Notes under the pieces: model-generated
What the model was told of the DNA's origin: nothing
Database searches by the model: none
Seen by the model: only the letters and a program-made list of their open reading frames with translations
Assembly: GCF_017356245.1 (NCBI RefSeq)
Contig: NZ_JAFMZZ010000001.1
Span: forward strand, 1,266,787 to 1,330,786
From: Bordetella petrii
Lineage (GTDB): Bacteria > Pseudomonadota > Gammaproteobacteria > Burkholderiales > Burkholderiaceae_B
Length of the DNA stretch: 64,000 nt
Direction: 5' to 3'
Position numbers and translations under genes: made by a program
Part shown: in pieces, positions 61,110 to 64,000 of the stretch
Position numbering within the stretch: the first letter of the stretch is position 1
How the letters are laid out: every line of letters begins with the position of its first letter

Positions 61110-62144
61110 ATGAACTTGCGGATGGCAATGATGGGGCGCCGCCTTGCGGCGGCCGCGGCCGGCCTGGCTGCCGCGCTGGCCTGCCAGGCGGCCGCCGCCC
61201 AGGCGCTGGAGCCCTTGAAGGTGCGGCTGGACTGGACGCCCTGGGGCGTGCAGGCCGCATTCCACCTGGCGCAGCACAAGGGCTGGTACAAGCAGGCCGG
61301 CCTGGACGTCACCCTGGAAGACGGCAACGGCTCGGTTACCACGGTGCAGATCGTCGGCTCGGGCGACAGCTTCGATCTGGGCCACGCGGCCCTGGCATCG
61401 ATGATGATCGCCCGCGACAAGGGCCTGCCGGTGAAGGCGGTGGCCGTGTTCGCGCGGCACAGCGACATCGGCCTGCTGGTGCCGGCCGATTCCGGCATCA
61501 CCGGCCCGGCGCAGCTCAAGGGCAAGAAGGTGGCCTACACCGCCGGATCGCTGGAGGCGCCGTTCATCGACGCATTCCTGGCGCGCGGCAAGCTGGCCAA
61601 GAGCGACATCGACCTGGTCAATGTCGACGCCGCCGGCAAGGCCTCCACCTATGCCGTGGGCCGCGCCGATGCCGCGTTCTCGACCATTCCGTTCTTTTTG
61701 CCGGTGGTTTCGCAGAACCGGCCGTCGAAGGCGGTGCGTTTTGCCGATTTCGGCCTGGACATGCCCAGCTTCGGCCTGTTCGCCAATGAGCAGAAGCTGG
61801 CCGAACGCGGCGAGGCCATCGGGCGCTTTGCCAGTGTCAGCGCGCGCGCCTGGGAATACATCTACGCCGGCCACCAGGACGAGGCCGTGGCCGCCATTCT
61901 GGCCGAGCGCCCGCAGGCGCGCCTGGATCCGCGCGTGCTGCGCGGCCAGATCGACGCGCTGCGCGACTACTTCGGCACGCCGGCGGCGGGCCGGCGCCTG
62001 GGCGCGCCCGTGCCGGCCGACTGGGTCCAGGCGGTGCGCACCCTGTCTTCGGTGGGACTGGTGCGCGCCGACGCCGATCCTGCCGGATTCTACGTGCCCG
62101 ACCTGGTCCAGCCACAGCGCTACGACGCCATGGTGCGGCCATGA
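61110..62144 (+). CDS. NMT1/THI5-type ABC substrate-binding protein
   Basis: The 344-residue periplasmic protein has a signal peptide (cleavage near AAAQA, about residue 33) and an NMT1/SsuA-like domain (VRLDWTPWGVQAAFHLAQHK). It binds thiamine-precursor-like or aromatic/sulphonate-type substrates in other systems. Here it is followed by its ATPase and permease with 4-base overlaps, and sits between picA and a TRAP permease, so a pyridine carboxylate is a candidate ligand. Confidence 0.85.
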   Translation: MNLRMAMMGRRLAAAAAGLAAALACQAAAAQALEPLKVRLDWTPWGVQAAFHLAQHKGWYKQAGLDVTLEDGNGSVTTVQIVGSGDSFDLGHAALASMMIARDKGLPVKAVAVFARHSDIGLLVPADSGITGPAQLKGKKVAYTAGSLEAPFIDAFLARGKLAKSDIDLVNVDAAGKASTYAVGRADAAFSTIPFFLPVVSQNRPSKAVRFADFGLDMPSFGLFANEQKLAERGEAIGRFASVSARAWEYIYAGHQDEAVAAILAERPQARLDPRVLRGQIDALRDYFGTPAAGRRLGAPVPADWVQAVRTLSSVGLVRADADPAGFYVPDLVQPQRYDAMVRP

Positions 62145-62929
62145 CGCAATGGGCCGTGGCGGCGCGCGAAGTCGGCAAGCAGTACCCGGGCGAGCGCGGC
62201 GTGCGCGCGCTGGATACGGTGTCGCTGCAGTTGCCGCCGGGGCGCTTTCTCAGCATCCTGGGGCCCAGCGGCTGCGGCAAAAGCACGTTCCTGCGCTGCG
62301 TGGCCGGCCTGGAAACCATTACCCAGGGCGAGCTGCAGGTCGAGGGCCGCACCGTGCAGGGGCCACCCGACGGCGTGGGCATGGTGTTCCAGCGCGACGC
62401 GCTGCTGGACTGGCGCAGTATCCGCCGCAACGTGCTGCTGCCCATCGAGTTCGCCCGCAAGCCGGTGTCCGCCTATGCCGGCAAGGTGCGCGAGCTGCTG
62501 GCGCTGACCGGGCTGCAGGATTTCGCCGAATGCTATCCGCATGAGCTGTCCGGCGGCATGCGCCAGCGCGCCGCCATCTGCCGCGCGCTGGTCGACGACC
62601 CGCGCCTGCTGCTGATGGACGAACCGTTCGGCGCCCTGGACGCCCTGACGCGCGACCAGATGAACGTCGAACTGCAGCGCATCTGGATGAACATCGGCAA
62701 CACCGTGCTGTTCGTCACCCACGGCATTGCCGAAGCCGTGTTCCTGGGCGATGCGGTGATGGTGTTTTCGCCGCGCCCGGGGCGCGTGGTCGAGACCATC
62801 GCCATCGACCTGCCGCGCCCGCGTCCGCTGGCCCTGCGCGAAACCCCCGAGTTCGGCCGCTACGTCAGCCATATCCGCGGCCTGTTCCAGCAGATGGGGC
62901 TGATCGATGAAGGAGTGCGCACCGCATGA
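62141..62929 (+). CDS. ABC transporter ATPase (SsuB/TauB type)
   Basis: The 262-residue ATPase has Walker A GPSGCGKST, signature LSGGMRQRAAICRAL, Walker B LLLMDEPFGALDALTR and switch His in VTHGIAEA. It overlaps both neighbours by 4 bases, giving one transporter operon with the binding protein at 61110. Confidence 0.92.
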   Translation: MTQWAVAAREVGKQYPGERGVRALDTVSLQLPPGRFLSILGPSGCGKSTFLRCVAGLETITQGELQVEGRTVQGPPDGVGMVFQRDALLDWRSIRRNVLLPIEFARKPVSAYAGKVRELLALTGLQDFAECYPHELSGGMRQRAAICRALVDDPRLLLMDEPFGALDALTRDQMNVELQRIWMNIGNTVLFVTHGIAEAVFLGDAVMVFSPRPGRVVETIAIDLPRPRPLALRETPEFGRYVSHIRGLFQQMGLIDEGVRTA

Positions 62930-63699
62930 GCCGCGTATCCCGGCAACTATTGCATGGCGCGGCCGGGCTGGCCTCGCTGCTGTTGTTCCTGGCGCTGTGG
63001 GAAGTGCTGGCGCGCGCGCTGCACGTGCGCCCCATCATGCTGCCGCTGCCGTCGCAGATCGGCGCCGAACTGGCGGCCGACTGGCGCTGGTACGCCGGGC
63101 ATGCCTGGTACACCCTGCTGACCACGCTGGGCGGGTTCGCCGCCGCCGTGGTGGGCGGCGTGCTGACCGCGGTGCTGCTGGTGGGCTCGCGCTGGTTCGA
63201 AAGCATCTGCTATCCGCTGATCGTGGCGCTGAACAGCGTGCCCAAGGTGGCGGTGGCGCCGCTGTTCGTGATCTGGCTGGGCACCGGCGCCGAGCCCAAG
63301 ATCGCCATCGCGTTCCTGATCGCGGTGTTCGCCATCGTGGTCGACACCGTGCATGGTCTGAAATCGGTGCCGCAGGACATCCTGGACCTGGGCCGGGTGC
63401 TGAAGGGATCGCGGCGCGATTTCTTCTTCAAGGTGCGGCCGCCCGCGGCGCTGCCGTCCATCGTCACCGGCATGAAGGTGGCCATTTCGCTGGCGCTGGT
63501 GGGCGCCATCGTGGGCGAGTTCGTGTCGTCGCAGCGCGGCCTGGGCTACGTCATCATGAGCGCGCAGGGCACGTTCGATACGGTGCGCGTCTTCGGCGCG
63601 CTGTTCGTGCTGGCGCTGATGGGCATGGCGCTGTTCGGGCTGCTGGCCTGGGTCGAGCGCAAGGCCACGCCCTGGCGCCGCCACGACGCCGGGCATTGA
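62926..63699 (+). CDS. ABC transporter permease (SsuC/TauC type)
   Basis: The 257-residue inner-membrane permease has about six helices and the BPD_transp_1 EAA-type loop around ILDLGRVLKGSRRDFFFKV. It is the only permease of this importer, so it would work as a homodimer, as usual for this family. Confidence 0.9.
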   Translation: MSRVSRQLLHGAAGLASLLLFLALWEVLARALHVRPIMLPLPSQIGAELAADWRWYAGHAWYTLLTTLGGFAAAVVGGVLTAVLLVGSRWFESICYPLIVALNSVPKVAVAPLFVIWLGTGAEPKIAIAFLIAVFAIVVDTVHGLKSVPQDILDLGRVLKGSRRDFFFKVRPPAALPSIVTGMKVAISLALVGAIVGEFVSSQRGLGYVIMSAQGTFDTVRVFGALFVLALMGMALFGLLAWVERKATPWRRHDAGH

Positions 63700-63718
63700 A
63701 AATCACAAGGGGAATCGC

Positions 63719-64000
63719 ATGCATGCATTGCTGGCCGTATCGCGCGGCATAGACGCGCTGAATCTGCGGGTTGGCCGGGCTGTCACGTGGATCACGCTGC
63801 TGGTGGTGCTGGTCAGCGCCGGCAACGCGGTGGTCCGCAAGGTGTTCGAGATGAGCTCGAACGCGTGGCTGGAGCTGCAGTGGTACATGTTTGGTGCCAT
63901 GTTCCTGCTGACGGCGGGCTATACCCTGCTCAAGAACGAACACGTGCGGGTCGACATCCTGTCGTCGCGGCTGTCCAAGCGCAAGCAGATCTACATCGAG
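63719..64000 (+). CDS. TRAP transporter small permease (DctQ-like), 5' part
   Basis: The 94 codons up to the window edge show the DctQ fold start: two hydrophobic helices (about residues 19-39 and 55-72) and the typical LSSRLSKRKQ stretch. ATG 63719 (GGGGAA 6 bases before) is chosen over ATG 63723, which is out of frame. The large permease (DctM) should follow outside the window; the matching binding protein is at 55520. Confidence 0.85.
   Translation, partial: MHALLAVSRGIDALNLRVGRAVTWITLLVVLVSAGNAVVRKVFEMSSNAWLELQWYMFGAMFLLTAGYTLLKNEHVRVDILSSRLSKRKQIYIE

Noticed and set aside
1..64000. tRNA, rRNA or CRISPR array
   Set aside because: No cloverleaf-like sequence, rRNA segment or regularly spaced direct repeats were noticed; the only repeated units are the dispersed two-hairpin repeats and the rimO-5' copies.

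Overview
The window looks like chromosome of a high-GC betaproteobacterium of the family Alcaligenaceae (Bordetella or Achromobacter type). The evidence is a strongly G/C-biased third codon position, the gene order rsmB - DUF4390 - ntrY - ntrX - trkA - trkH, a YadA-like adhesin, branched-chain-type ABC clusters with built-in acyl-CoA ligases, and a picolinate-type pyridine pathway like that of Alcaligenes. No tRNA, rRNA, CRISPR array or transposase gene is visible.

Layout. 1-5 kb: the 3' end of a trimeric autotransporter adhesin, then a leftward HIT / GNAT / polyphosphate:AMP phosphotransferase group and a Crp-type regulator. 5.2-13.7 kb: one rightward operon with an acyl-CoA synthetase, a complete LivGHMKF-type ABC importer and a PaaK-like ligase. 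13.8-26 kb: housekeeping genes (argO/argP pair, copper chaperone, yggS, aminotransferase, HMG-CoA lyase, dprA, def-fmt, LOG protein, ferritin-like protein). 26.2-33.7 kb: rimO and a low-GC insertion. 33.9-38.3 kb: a three-domain flavo/iron-sulphur fusion protein, GST, LysR and RhtB exporter. 38.5-46.3 kb: rsmB, DUF4390, ntrYX and trkAH. 46.4-64 kb: a picolinate (pyridine-2-carboxylate) catabolic cluster. It has a MarR-type regulator, the lower pathway from 3,6-dihydroxypicolinate to fumarate, a four-component Rieske monooxygenase, a molybdenum hydroxylase and two candidate uptake systems.

The most unusual part is 27.46-33.73 kb. The first 17 codons of rimO sit exactly at a junction with low-GC DNA. 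A 50-bp copy of the original rimO start (ATG plus 17 codons, then a stop) is left behind about 6.2 kb upstream, and a third, decayed copy lies between them at 30.35-30.39 kb. I read this as two successive insertions of about 3 kb into the 5' end of rimO, each bringing a substitute N-terminus for the essential-looking host gene. Neither insert encodes a recognisable recombinase. The outer (younger) unit carries one NERD-nuclease/SF1-helicase gene. The inner (older) unit carries an Abi_C-domain gene plus a tightly overlapping three-gene cassette (ParA ATPase and two proteins I do not recognise). Both cargoes look like antiviral defence.

A second pattern is a family of about 95-bp intergenic repeats (five full copies and one partial) made of two inverted GTGTCAGGC-type hairpins. 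A third is a set of TCAG-N4-CTGA palindromes at every promoter region of the picolinate cluster, presumably the operator of the MarR regulator.
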